Assembly: GCF_002234405.1 (NCBI RefSeq)
Contig: NZ_NMQT01000043.1
Coordinates: 46,439-110,438 of the forward strand
DNA length: 64,000 nucleotides
Reading direction: 5' to 3'
Origin: Amycolatopsis thailandensis
GTDB lineage: Bacteria; Actinomycetota; Actinomycetes; Mycobacteriales; Pseudonocardiaceae
The position numbers and the translations under genes were made by a program. Below, one piece after another: positions 1 through 8,075 of the stretch (the stretch's first letter is position 1; each line of letters opens with the position of its first letter). The notes below the pieces were generated by a model. It was not told where the DNA came from, did not search any database, and worked only from the letters and a program-made list of their open reading frames with translations.

Positions 1-1
1 G

Positions 2-676
2 CTCGCCGACACCTCACGTGAGGCGTATCTGCGGGGGCTGTTCAGGAGCTGGCACAACGACATCTGCGGAGCGAAACCCGACCTGATCTACTTCGCGGGC
101 CGCGGGCTCGATCTCGGCGCCCTCGTGGCGGCGTTGGCGGGCGACGGCGCTTGCGAAGGGCTCGATTCCCTGACCGTGATGACCGGTGACGACGCGAGCA
201 CGCTCGCCGGGAATCCCTTGGAACTGAACAAGGACATCGGTGTCCGCCTTCGCTACACGGCGCTGGCCTATCCCGACCAGTGGGATATGTTCACCGCCGA
301 TCCGGCCTATCCGACGTACAAGAAGAACTACGACAACTTCGTCGCCGAATTCACCGGCACCCACGGTTTTCCCAAGGGGGAGCTGTGGGACGGCGCCGCG
401 ATGATCGAACACGACGCCGTCGCGGCGGCGGTCGAGGCCGCGACGCGGAACGTGTCGGCGGATCCGGTCTCGATGCCGGACATGGTGCGCACCATCGACT
501 GCAACTCCGCGGTGCCCGGTGCCACCGGGTTCGTCGCGTTCGACCAGGTGACGGGGAACCAGCTCGACAAGGCGCTGCCGATCCTGTCCATCGACGCGGA
601 CGGTTCGGTGCATCCGGTCGACCTCGTGTGGTCGCGGGGACGGCCGCTGGACACCAAACCGGACTGCGGTCGCTGA
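2..676 (+). CDS. Substrate-binding / periplasmic-binding-fold receptor, C-terminal part
   Basis: The reading frame enters from the left edge of the window, so the start is missing; 224 residues remain before TGA. The visible part reads like the C-terminal lobe of a type I periplasmic-binding fold (branched-chain amino-acid receptor style): IYFAGRGLDLGALVAAL, then VMTGDDAS, then an LRYTALAYPDQW segment, and a late VAFDQVTGNQLDKALPI strand. In actinomycetes such proteins are often large extracellular or membrane-anchored receptors of unknown ligand. It is followed by a strong hairpin terminator. Ligand and transport role cannot be read from this fragment. Confidence 0.6.
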   Translation, partial: LADTSREAYLRGLFRSWHNDICGAKPDLIYFAGRGLDLGALVAALAGDGACEGLDSLTVMTGDDASTLAGNPLELNKDIGVRLRYTALAYPDQWDMFTADPAYPTYKKNYDNFVAEFTGTHGFPKGELWDGAAMIEHDAVAAAVEAATRNVSADPVSMPDMVRTIDCNSAVPGATGFVAFDQVTGNQLDKALPILSIDADGSVHPVDLVWSRGRPLDTKPDCGR

Positions 677-695
677 GGCTTCGGGCCGGTAAGCC

Positions 696-742
696 GTGAA
701 GGCCTCCTTCCCTACCTTGAGAGTAGGGAAGGAGGCCTTCAC
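696..742. terminator. Perfect hairpin between convergent genes
   Basis: A perfect 20-bp inverted repeat (arms 696-715 and 723-742, GTGAAGGCCTCCTTCCCTAC and its complement) with a 7-base loop lies between the receptor gene and the convergent chitinase gene. It can serve as a terminator for both. Confidence 0.75.
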
Positions 743-795
743 GTACTTCGCGAAAGGAGGATTCGCGAAGCGCTGACACCGGTGGGGAACGGAAG

Positions 796-1746
796 TCAGC
801 CGGTGTAACCCGCCACGATCTTGGTGTAGTCGTACTTGCCCTGCGAGATCCCCGCGCAGTTGTTGCAGTCGCGGTTCACCGCCCAGAACGACAGCCGGGC
901 GAGATGTTTGCTCGCCGCGTAGTCGCGGATCGCGCGGAAGTCGGCGACGCTGACGGTCTCGCCCGCCACGTCGGTCTTCCCGTTCATCGACGAGAGCCCG
1001 CTGCGCCGGTACGCCGCGTCGTCGCTCAGGCCGAAGGTGGACTTCACGACGTTCTTCAGCCCGTCCACCGCACTGCGGGTCTTGCCGGCCATGTCACCGC
1101 CGCTGGAGAAGTCGAACGGCATGACCGACCACGCGTCGACGCCCGCGCCGAGCACCTTCGACTGGTTGATCAGCCGCTTTCCGGTGGCGTTGGGGCCGCC
1201 GACCTCGGTCGGGATGGTGATGACCACGCGCAGGCCGGGGTTCTTCTGCTTCGTGATCTTGACGGCGTTCAGGATCCGGTCCTGGACGGTGTAGTTCTCG
1301 AATTCGTCGGTGTTCTCGATGTCGAGGTCGATCGCCTTGAGTTTGTAGGCGTCGATGACCTTCTGGTACGCGCCGGCGAGTGCCGCGGGGGTGGAGCACT
1401 TCGGGCCGAGCTTCGTGCCGGACCAGCCGCCGAACGACGGGATGACGTCGCCGCCCTTGGCCCGGATGTTGTTGATCATCGTGGCGTCGGAGCCGGTGAG
1501 CGAACGGCTGCCGTCCCATTTCGGGTTGCAGCCGCCGTCGGAGAGGATGAACGCGAGGGTGAAGGCCTTGACCCCGGTGGCGTTCATCGCGGCGATCGGG
1601 TCCGTCTGTCCCGACCACTGGTACAGATACGGCGAGGCGAGCACCGCGTCCGGGGCCGCCGAGGCGACGGGGGCGAGGCCGACGGCCGTGGCGAGAGCGG
1701 CGCCGACGGTGGTGGCCAGTGTTGCCCAGCGTCGTAGGGATTTCAT
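796..1746 (-). CDS. Secreted family 18 glycosyl hydrolase (chitinase)
   Basis: A 316-residue secreted enzyme expected to cleave beta-1,4-N-acetylglucosamine polymers outside the cell. Residues 1-30 are a signal peptide (MKSLRRW, a long Ala/Val-rich core, then APVASAAP). The GH18 barrel shows a strand with IPSFGGW near residues 102-108 and the catalytic DxDxE motif, AIDLDIEN, with Asp140, Asp142 and Glu144 as acid/base. Later MPFDF and SFWAVNRD match the substrate-side strands. It has no separate carbohydrate-binding module, so it resembles short actinobacterial chitinases. A DasR-like operator lies about 100 bases upstream, which suggests control by N-acetylglucosamine signalling. Confidence 0.88.
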   Translation of the reverse strand: MKSLRRWATLATTVGAALATAVGLAPVASAAPDAVLASPYLYQWSGQTDPIAAMNATGVKAFTLAFILSDGGCNPKWDGSRSLTGSDATMINNIRAKGGDVIPSFGGWSGTKLGPKCSTPAALAGAYQKVIDAYKLKAIDLDIENTDEFENYTVQDRILNAVKITKQKNPGLRVVITIPTEVGGPNATGKRLINQSKVLGAGVDAWSVMPFDFSSGGDMAGKTRSAVDGLKNVVKSTFGLSDDAAYRRSGLSSMNGKTDVAGETVSVADFRAIRDYAASKHLARLSFWAVNRDCNNCAGISQGKYDYTKIVAGYTG

Positions 1747-1846
1747 AGGTCCTCCAACTGGTACGCGCGCGGTGAGGCGCGCAGGTGTGGAGCACCTCCG
1801 TCTTGACGCGGCGTATCAACCGGGAGGTCACTGTGTGCTCACTCAC

Positions 1847-1862
1847 AGTGGACTAGACCATT
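1847..1862 (-). promoter_or_regulatory. DasR-type operator (dre) upstream of the chitinase
   Basis: Read on the minus strand this is AATGGTCTAGTCCACT, very close to the Streptomyces dre consensus (ACTGGTCTAGACCACT) bound by DasR, the GlcNAc-responsive GntR repressor that controls chitinase genes. It lies about 100 bp upstream of the chitinase start. The match is seen; binding is inferred. Confidence 0.65.
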
Positions 1863-1993
1863 GAGGACTGTCAAGAATTCACCAGGATTCCGGGCGGAAA
1901 CGACCGACCTTAGTAGGGGGGTCATGACCCGGAAAGAGGATCGACACCACCGCCGGAACCGGCTACTTTGCCGAAATGGTGGGGGACTCCCTG

Positions 1994-3238
1994 ATGGCGA
2001 CCGGAAGCCGCGGCCGGAGAGACCGGCTCGCCGCGCCACGTCGACTGCTGGGGTCCTGGAGCCTGTGGGAACTACCCAGGCGGGGCCTCATCGGGTACCT
2101 GCTCCTCGTCGACGCCGCCGCCTTCGCCGCCACTGCCTATCTCTTCGTGTTGCGGCCGCCCGCGCCGTCGTCCTTGCTCCCGTTTTCCGCTCTGCTGGCC
2201 GGAATGATCCTCAGTTCGGAGCTTTCGCGGACCGTCGAGCGGTCCCGCGCCGACACCCGGCTCGGTGCCGGACTCGACTCCGCCTGGATCTTCGCGGGCG
2301 CGTTGCTGTTGCCGCCCGCGCCGGCCGCGGTCCTCGTCGTCGCTTCGGCGGGATACCGCTGGTTCCGGATCCGGCGTGGAATCCCGCATCGCCAGGTGTT
2401 CGCGGCGTCCGCGACCATGTTGTCGGCGCTGGGTGCCTCGATCCTCCCGGTACTGCTGGGTGCGCCGCCGTTCGCCGACGCGACAAGGGATTTCGAAAGT
2501 TTCGCCCTGGTTTTCGCGACCGGGCTGGTCTTCTTGTCCGTCGACGCCGCGTTGGCCGCGCCGGCGGCGGAATTCGGGGCCGAGCCGTCGGGATTCGCTT
2601 TCGACGCGGCGATGGTCGCGTTCGGATTGCTGCTCGCGTGGTCGGCGGTGGACTGGCCGCTCGTCACCGTGGTACTCGCCGGGGCGCTCGTGGTGCTGCA
2701 CCGGGCCGGGACGATGCGGGCTTTGCGCGGTCACGCGGATACGGACGCCGGGACCGGCCTGCTGACGGCGTCGTCCTGGATGGACGGTGCGCGCACCCAA
2801 TTCGATCTGCTGCGCGGCCGTGGCGCCGATCTTTCGCTGCTGATGCTCGACCTCGACCATTTCGCCCGGCTCAACGACCGGCACGGCAGGCACGTCGGTG
2901 ACGACGTCCTTCGCGCCGTGGCGGACACTTTGCGCGCGGAGGTCCGGGCGGCGGACCTGGTCGGCCGGTTCGGCGGCGAGGAATTCGTCGTCCTGCTGCC
3001 CGGCACGAGCAGGTTCGACGCGCACGCGATCGCCGAACGGATCCGGCAGCGGATAGCGTCGACGTTCGTCTCACTGGGTGGGACGTTCGCCGGGGCGACC
3101 GTCTCGATCGGGGTCTCGTCGCATCCCGCCGGCGGCGAGACGCTCGACAGGCTCGTCGGCGCGGCGGATCAGGCGCTGCGCGCGGCCAAGGCGGCCGGGC
3201 GCAACCGGACCGTCGTCTTCGAGACCGAGGAGCCCTAG
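1994..3238 (+). CDS. Membrane-bound diguanylate cyclase (GGDEF)
   Basis: Makes c-di-GMP from two GTP. The first ~240 residues hold several hydrophobic segments (LIGYLLLVDAAAFAATAYLF, IFAGALLLPPAPAAVLVV and others) forming a membrane sensor. The last ~165 residues are a GGDEF domain: DTDAGTGLLTASSW at its start, LLMLDLDHFARLND for the metal/nucleotide strand, and the signature GRFGGEEFVVLL (GGEEF, an active variant) near residue 326. No EAL domain is present. I place the start at the ATG at 1994, which has GGGGGAC ahead of it; an in-frame ATG at 1976 is the alternative. The end overlaps the convergent deaminase gene by 4 bases. Confidence 0.85.
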   Translation: MATGSRGRRDRLAAPRRLLGSWSLWELPRRGLIGYLLLVDAAAFAATAYLFVLRPPAPSSLLPFSALLAGMILSSELSRTVERSRADTRLGAGLDSAWIFAGALLLPPAPAAVLVVASAGYRWFRIRRGIPHRQVFAASATMLSALGASILPVLLGAPPFADATRDFESFALVFATGLVFLSVDAALAAPAAEFGAEPSGFAFDAAMVAFGLLLAWSAVDWPLVTVVLAGALVVLHRAGTMRALRGHADTDAGTGLLTASSWMDGARTQFDLLRGRGADLSLLMLDLDHFARLNDRHGRHVGDDVLRAVADTLRAEVRAADLVGRFGGEEFVVLLPGTSRFDAHAIAERIRQRIASTFVSLGGTFAGATVSIGVSSHPAGGETLDRLVGAADQALRAAKAAGRNRTVVFETEEP

Positions 3239-3699
3239 CCCTCGGCAGGGACCCCGATGTCCTCGAACCACAGTTCCGGATGGTCGCGGACGAACCCGGT
3301 CATCAGCGCGGTGCACGCCGGGTCGTCGAGCAGGGTGATCTCGACGCCGTGCTCCTCGAGCCAGCCGTGCCCGCCCTCGAACGTGGCGGCCTCGCCGATG
3401 ATCACCCGGCTGATGCCGAACTGACGTACCAGCCCGCTGCAGTACCAGCAGGGGGAGAGCGTGGTGACCATGATGGTGTCCCGGTAGTGCGGCCGCCTGC
3501 CCGCGTTCCGGAACGCCGAGGTCTCGGCGTGCATCGACGGGTCGCCGTCCTGGACGCGGCGGTTGTGGCCGCGGCCGAGCAGGACGCCGTCGGTGTCGAA
3601 GAGCGCGGCGCCGATCGGGACCCCGCCCTCGGCCTTGCCGAGTTCGGCCTCTTCGCGGGCGACGGACAGCAGATGCGCGGGATCGATCACGCGAGTCAC
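3235..3699 (-). CDS. Nucleoside/cytosine deaminase (CDA fold)
   Basis: A 154-residue zinc deaminase. The zinc and catalytic motifs are complete: HAE at residues 57-59 (His ligand, Glu proton shuttle) and SPCWYC with Cys84 and Cys87. The GGVPIGAALFD opening and C-terminal FEDIGV resemble yeast-type cytosine deaminase, so cytosine to uracil is the likely reaction, with other bases possible. It is convergent with the diguanylate cyclase and followed upstream by a bidirectional hairpin shared with the WYL regulator gene. Confidence 0.82.
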   Translation of the reverse strand: MTRVIDPAHLLSVAREEAELGKAEGGVPIGAALFDTDGVLLGRGHNRRVQDGDPSMHAETSAFRNAGRRPHYRDTIMVTTLSPCWYCSGLVRQFGISRVIIGEAATFEGGHGWLEEHGVEITLLDDPACTALMTGFVRDHPELWFEDIGVPAEG

Positions 3700-3706
3700 C
3701 TTACGG

Positions 3707-3754
3707 CCTCGTGAGTGGCTAGGACGGTTCTAACCGTCCTAGCCACTCACGAGG
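3707..3754. terminator. Long perfect hairpin
   Basis: A 22-bp perfect inverted repeat (arms 3707-3728 and 3733-3754) with a TCTA loop. It lies between two divergently read genes, just upstream of the deaminase start and of the WYL regulator, so it is not placed as a simple terminator and could also be a repeat element. Confidence 0.5.
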
Positions 3755-3817
3755 TCAATGCGGACCGGATCTGTCCTCGATCTCTGCCACACTCGTCCCC
3801 ATGAAGCGAGCGAACCG

Positions 3818-4777
3818 ATGACCACGGGCACGTCGGCACGGCTGCTGAGGCTGCTCTCCCTGCTCCAGGCGCGGCGTGACTGGCCGGGCGCGGACCTGGC
3901 GGACCGGCTTCAGGTGGACGTCCGCACGGTCCGGCGCGACGTCGAGCGGCTGCGGGAGCTGGGCTACCCGGTGCACGCCACCCCCGGCGTCGCGGGCGGC
4001 TACCGGCTCGGTGCGGGGGCCGCGCTGCCGCCGCTGCTGCTGGACGACGACGAGGCCGTCGCGGTCGCCGTCGGGCTCCGCACGGCCGCGAACGGGACGG
4101 TCTCGGGGATCGAGGAGACCTCGGTCCGCGCGCTCACGAAACTGGAGCAGGTGCTGCCCGCCCGGCTGCGGCACCGGGTCGCGGCGCTGAACACCGCGAT
4201 GATCCCGCTCGGCGGCGCCGGCCCGATCGTCGACGCGGAGGCGCTGACGGTCATCGCGTCCGCGTGCCGCGACCATCAGCGGCTCCGGTTCGGCTACAGC
4301 GGCTACAACGGCGACCTCGGCGAGCGCCGCGTCGAGCCGCTGCGCCTGGTGCACACCGGACGTCGCTGGTACCTCATCGCGTTCGACCTCGACCGCGACG
4401 CTTGGCGGACCTTCCGCCTCGACCGGATCGACGGCGTCCCGGACACCAGTTTCCGCTTCACACCGAGGGAACCGCCCGCCGAAGACCTCGCGGCCTACGT
4501 TTCCCGCGGGATCACGTCGTCGCCGTATCCGTACCAGCTGGTGCTGCGGGTGCACGCCTCGGCGGAAGCGCTCGCCGAGCACGTGGCGCCGACCGCCGGG
4601 ACGATCGAAGCCATCGACGAGCGCACCTGCCGGGTCAGGGTCGGCTCCAACGACCTTTCCGTGATGCCCTACTACCTCGCCCATTGGGACGTCGACTTCG
4701 TGGTGGAGGAGGCACCGGACGAGGTCAAGGATCGGCTAAGGCTGGTCGCCGACCGCTTCGCGCGAGCGGTCGAGTGA
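3818..4777 (+). CDS. WYL-domain transcriptional regulator (YafY/PafC type)
   Basis: 319 residues. An N-terminal winged helix-turn-helix (residues ~5-60, LLSLLQARRDWPGADLADRL then VDVRTVRRDVERLRELG) is followed by a WYL domain (~140-210, with CRDHQRLRFGYSGYNG, VHTGRRWYLIAFDLDR and WRTFRLDRI) and a C-terminal WCX region. WYL proteins sense ligands such as nucleic acid and usually repress neighbouring genes. The ATG at 3818 follows the only reasonable upstream purine stretch; the frame stays open 60 bases further up. The 3' end overlaps the convergent MFS gene by 42 bases. Confidence 0.82.
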   Translation: MTTGTSARLLRLLSLLQARRDWPGADLADRLQVDVRTVRRDVERLRELGYPVHATPGVAGGYRLGAGAALPPLLLDDDEAVAVAVGLRTAANGTVSGIEETSVRALTKLEQVLPARLRHRVAALNTAMIPLGGAGPIVDAEALTVIASACRDHQRLRFGYSGYNGDLGERRVEPLRLVHTGRRWYLIAFDLDRDAWRTFRLDRIDGVPDTSFRFTPREPPAEDLAAYVSRGITSSPYPYQLVLRVHASAEALAEHVAPTAGTIEAIDERTCRVRVGSNDLSVMPYYLAHWDVDFVVEEAPDEVKDRLRLVADRFARAVE

Positions 4778-6020
4778 GTCCGAAGTGGACTGTGCGGCGC
4801 GCTTGGCCAGCAGGCCGATCGAGCCGAGCGAGATCAGTGCCAGCACGATGATGTAGAGCGAGACCGACATCGAGGTCCCGGTGGATTCCAGCAGCAGCAC
4901 CATGATGAACGGCGCGAGCCCGCCGCCGACGACCGCGCTGATCTGGTAGCCGAGAGACGCGCCGGTGTAGCGCATCTCGGCGGTGAACAGCTCCGCGAAC
5001 AGTGCCGCCTGCGGGCCGTACATGATGCCGAGGAACAGCGACCCGACGAACGAGGCGACCACGAACAGCGGCAGCGAAGCCGTGTCGATCAGCAGGAACA
5101 TCGGGATCGCCCAGAGCGCGATACCGGCGGCGCCGAAGGTGTAGATCTTGAGCCTGCCGATCCGGTCGGACAGTTTCGCCGACAGCGGGATGATCGCCAG
5201 CTGCAGCGTGCTGATCAGCAGGGTCGCGACGAGCACGGTGGTCCGCGACATGCCCAGGTGACGGGTGGCGTAGTCGAGGACGCCGTTGAGCAGGATGTAG
5301 AAGGTGGCGGTGTTGACCATGAACGAACCGCCTGCCAGCAGGACGGTGCCCTTGTGGTGGCGCAGGACGTCCCGCAGCGGCGACTTGGCGCGGCCGCGTT
5401 CCTCGGCGGAGAGTTTCGCTTCCGCACGACGGTATTCCGGCGTCTCGTCGATCTTGACGTGCATGTACCAGGCCAGCCCGAGCACGAGGATGCCGACCAG
5501 GAACGGGATCCGCCACGCCCAGGTGAGGAAGTCCGACGGCGGGGCGACCTGCGCGGCGATCAGGAACACGGTGTTCGCCAGCACCACGCCGATCGGGACG
5601 CCGAGCTGGACGAGGCTGCCGTAGAGCCCGCGTTTGCCGGGCGGCGCGTACTCGGTGGCGAGCAGCATCGCGCCACCCCACTGCGCGCCGACCGCGACAC
5701 CCTGCACGAGCCGCAGCAGCACCAGGAGGATCGGCGCGGCGATGCCGATCGTGTCGTAGGTGGGAAGCACGCCGATCAGCGTGGTCGCCACGCCCATCAC
5801 CGCGATCGCCAGCACCAGCACGGGTTTCCGGCCGCGTTTGTCGCCGAGGCTGCCCGCGATGATCCCGCCGAGCGGCCGGGCGAGGAACCCGACCGCGAAG
5901 GTGGCGAACGAGGCGAGGACGCCGGCCGCGGCGTTGGTGGTGGGGAAGAAGGTCTTCCCGAACACCAGGGCGGCCGCGATCCCGAAGACGAAGTAGTCGT
6001 ACCACTTTGCTGGCGAGGCT
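4736..6020 (-). pseudogene. MHS-family MFS transporter, 5' end removed by element insertion
   Basis: A metabolite:H+ symporter-type carrier that has lost its start. From about 6,015 downward the frame reads AKWYDYFVFGIAAALVFG, the conserved first-helix signature of this family (usually EWYDYFxxG preceded by ~20 residues and a start codon). The rest is intact: the loop motif LARPLGGIIAGSLGDKRGRK, 12 hydrophobic helices, and the C-terminus at 4736. Just upstream of AKWYD the codons are unlike the family and no good start exists; the first in-frame ATG is at 5965, inside helix 1. The gene is therefore interrupted by the element that starts with the integrase at 6,073. Substrate unknown. Confidence 0.75.
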
Positions 6021-6072
6021 GTGACCAGGGGATTCGGGGTTGAGAAGGGTTGTAGGCCGTCGTCAGGCCGTC
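6000..6072. other. Probable left attachment junction (attL region)
   Basis: Transporter coding sequence (TGGTACGACTACTTCGTC on the minus strand, near 5990-6007) changes within about 20 bases to unrelated DNA ending at the integrase stop at 6073. AICE integrases normally sit beside their att site. The exact core cannot be fixed without the empty chromosomal site or the right end, and I saw no second copy of this stretch in the window. Confidence 0.5.
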
Positions 6073-7341
6073 TTAGGCTGCGGCCGCAAGCTTCGGAACA
6101 AAAATCGTGTTCGTGGCTGCGCGTGCACGCCGGTGACTGGACGGTACCAAATGCGTGTAGATCCTCAGTGTGTAACCAGGGTCGCTGTGCCCCAGGTACT
6201 CCGCGACCTCACGGATTGTGACGCCGTTTGCGAGCCAGGTGGAGGCGCAGAAGTGACGGAGGGCGTGCATCCCGTCACGGTTCTTGTTGATCTGGAAGCC
6301 TGCCGCGCCGAGCGCAGGCTTCCAGACAACCTGGGTGAACTTTCCTCCCCACCAGACGTTGCAGTTCCCCCACGACCGGGTGTTCATGTCGTCTTGTCGA
6401 CGATCTATTAGGAGGTTGACCGTGATGGGGTCGCCGTCTGGATCTTCCCAGGGCAGTGTTACGGCTTGTGGTTCGAACCGCTCCATGTATGCATCGAGTT
6501 CATCGAGGACGCCTTCGCCGATGGGAATCGTTCGAGTCTTTTTCCCCTTCGGAAGTGCGAACACTGGCGTACTTCCAATCCATTTGATCTGTCGCTCAAT
6601 GTGCAGCTCCATCTCGTCTCGGTCGATGTCATCGGGGCTGAGGCCAAAGATTTCCATCTGTCGCAATGCTGCGCCTGCGCCCAGCGGGACGATGATCTTG
6701 TAACTTTCGGGCAGCGCTTCTTCGACGGCGTGAACCTTCCGTTCGGTCCATGGTCGAATTTTTGCTCGATCTTTCTGGGGGCGCTTGACGCTCTTTGCCT
6801 TGCAAGGATTGTCCGAAATTCGCTTATCGGCCTTTGCGGATTCTAGTATCGCGGATACAATATCGAACAATCCTGCCCTATAAGATCCCTTCAGGCCCTC
6901 TTTCTTTAGCCAATCAAGCCAATCGCGGATGCGATCTGTGGATATTTCTTTCAGAGAGTATCTTCCTAAAATTGGGTAGATCCTCTTCTTCATGCGTCGG
7001 GTGAGCATTTGTTGGGTCGCGCCATCTTGCGACTGGCCCTTTTTCCAGATCTCGCCATACTCCAAGAGCGACATCTCGCCGGCCTTGATGTCGATGAAAC
7101 GTCCTGCAAGGACATCGTGCTGCATGGCGATGAGGAAGTTATCCGCCTTCTCCTTCTCCTTGTCGGCGAAGGATTTTGATCGTTCTCTCCCGGTCGCATC
7201 GTAGTATCGGGCCTTGTAGCGAAGCCCCACCCCGTAGAGGTCTGTCTTCTCTCGGAGTGGTCGCTTGTTCTTTCCTAGAATCAGGTTTCCGTCGGAATCC
7301 TCGCGGTCGCGATACCAACGGTCTTGGACGTGTCCCTTCAT
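6073..7341 (-). CDS. int: Tyrosine site-specific integrase of the element
   Basis: 422 residues. Integrates and excises the element by site-specific recombination. Order: a basic N-terminal arm-binding/AP2-like region (DLYGVGLRYKARYYD), a SAM-like core-binding domain (~90-190) and a catalytic domain carrying HALRHF (His359, Arg362), YLGHSDPGYTLRIYTH (His385) and nucleophile Tyr395. It matches AICE/pSAM2-type integrases in length and order. GC content is visibly lower than in the flanking chromosome. Its ATG overlaps the stop of the excisionase gene by 4 bases, so both are translated from one message; the stop lies ~50 bases from the chromosomal junction. Confidence 0.9.
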   Translation of the reverse strand: MKGHVQDRWYRDREDSDGNLILGKNKRPLREKTDLYGVGLRYKARYYDATGRERSKSFADKEKEKADNFLIAMQHDVLAGRFIDIKAGEMSLLEYGEIWKKGQSQDGATQQMLTRRMKKRIYPILGRYSLKEISTDRIRDWLDWLKKEGLKGSYRAGLFDIVSAILESAKADKRISDNPCKAKSVKRPQKDRAKIRPWTERKVHAVEEALPESYKIIVPLGAGAALRQMEIFGLSPDDIDRDEMELHIERQIKWIGSTPVFALPKGKKTRTIPIGEGVLDELDAYMERFEPQAVTLPWEDPDGDPITVNLLIDRRQDDMNTRSWGNCNVWWGGKFTQVVWKPALGAAGFQINKNRDGMHALRHFCASTWLANGVTIREVAEYLGHSDPGYTLRIYTHLVPSSHRRARAATNTIFVPKLAAAA

Positions 7342-7553
7342 GTCCCCTTCGTCTCAGTCGCTGTGCTGTTTTTCTTCAGGTCGAGCCAGGTGTCGACCTC
7401 GCCTCTCTGGTAGCGGACGTGTCGTCCCATCCTTGTAAAGGGAGGTCCGGTCCCGCGTCTGCGCCATCTTGCCAATGTCTTGACAGGAATGCGGAGGTAA
7501 TCGGATAGGTGTTCAGGAGACCACAGTGAATCCGGCTTGTCTGTCTCGGGCAT
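7338..7553 (-). CDS. xis: Excisionase / MerR-like helix-turn-helix protein
   Basis: 71 residues: WSPEHLSDYLRIPVKTLARWRRRGTGPPFTRMGRHVRYQRGEV is the usual helix_turn_helix_17 excisionase fold, ending with a short basic tail. It probably bends att DNA and shifts the integrase to excision. I chose ATG 7551-7553 because ACGGAGC precedes it by 6 bases; the open frame extends further but lacks coding character. It is translationally coupled to int by an ATGA overlap. Confidence 0.85.
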   Translation of the reverse strand: MPETDKPDSLWSPEHLSDYLRIPVKTLARWRRRGTGPPFTRMGRHVRYQRGEVDTWLDLKKNSTATETKGT

Positions 7554-7784
7554 CGCCGCTCCGTAGTTCAGGGGTACTAGGATCGGAGGCGACCGCCTAC
7601 GAGTCGTGTGGCGGTGCGCCTCTCCTTTGGGTGTGGGCCATGGCGATAGCAAGCATCCGCAGTTCGGTGTGACTCCTGCGCTGGAGGAGTGTCAGCTACG
7701 TGGATGGTGCTGGCTGTGCCGCGTTGTCGTGCAGTTGTCGCTCCTGGCGCATCCCCGGCTGCACCAGTGCTGGTGGAAGTTGCT

Positions 7785-7842
7785 TGACAGTTAACTCTGC
7801 TGCTCGCCAGAGTAGTACTACTTGCGAACTAGTCAACTGTCA
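7785..7842. promoter_or_regulatory. Paired operator between xis-int and the replication gene
   Basis: TGACAGTTAACT at 7785-7796 and AGTCAACTGTCA at 7831-7842 form an inverted pair (11 of 12 bases complementary) in the divergent intergenic region. The same TGACAGTTAACT occurs at 10090-10101 in the promoter of the XRE regulator gene. A shared repressor site for int/xis, rep and the regulator is the simplest reading. Confidence 0.55.
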
Positions 7843-7854
7843 GGCAACTTTGAG

Positions 7855-7883
7855 TTGACATGGGTCGCGTTGAGCGATGTACT
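7855..7883 (+). promoter_or_regulatory. Promoter for the replication gene
   Basis: TTGACA (7855-7860), a 17-base spacer and TGTACT (7878-7883) form a good SigA-type promoter pointing at the replication gene. The paired operator lies immediately upstream. Confidence 0.55.
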
Positions 7884-8075
7884 GGGTCACACCTCAGGGT
7901 GGCGGTGTTCAGTCCCTTGACATGGCGGTTCTGCTGCTGGAATCAGGCTGGTCCACTGGCGGTAGGCGTCTCCGGGCAGTCGGACGGAGACGTCAAACCC
8001 AGGGTTCTGTACCTGGCTTGACCTGTGGAGCAGGTCCGCGCCCCTCGAATCTTGCCGACTACGTAAGGGTCCAGG

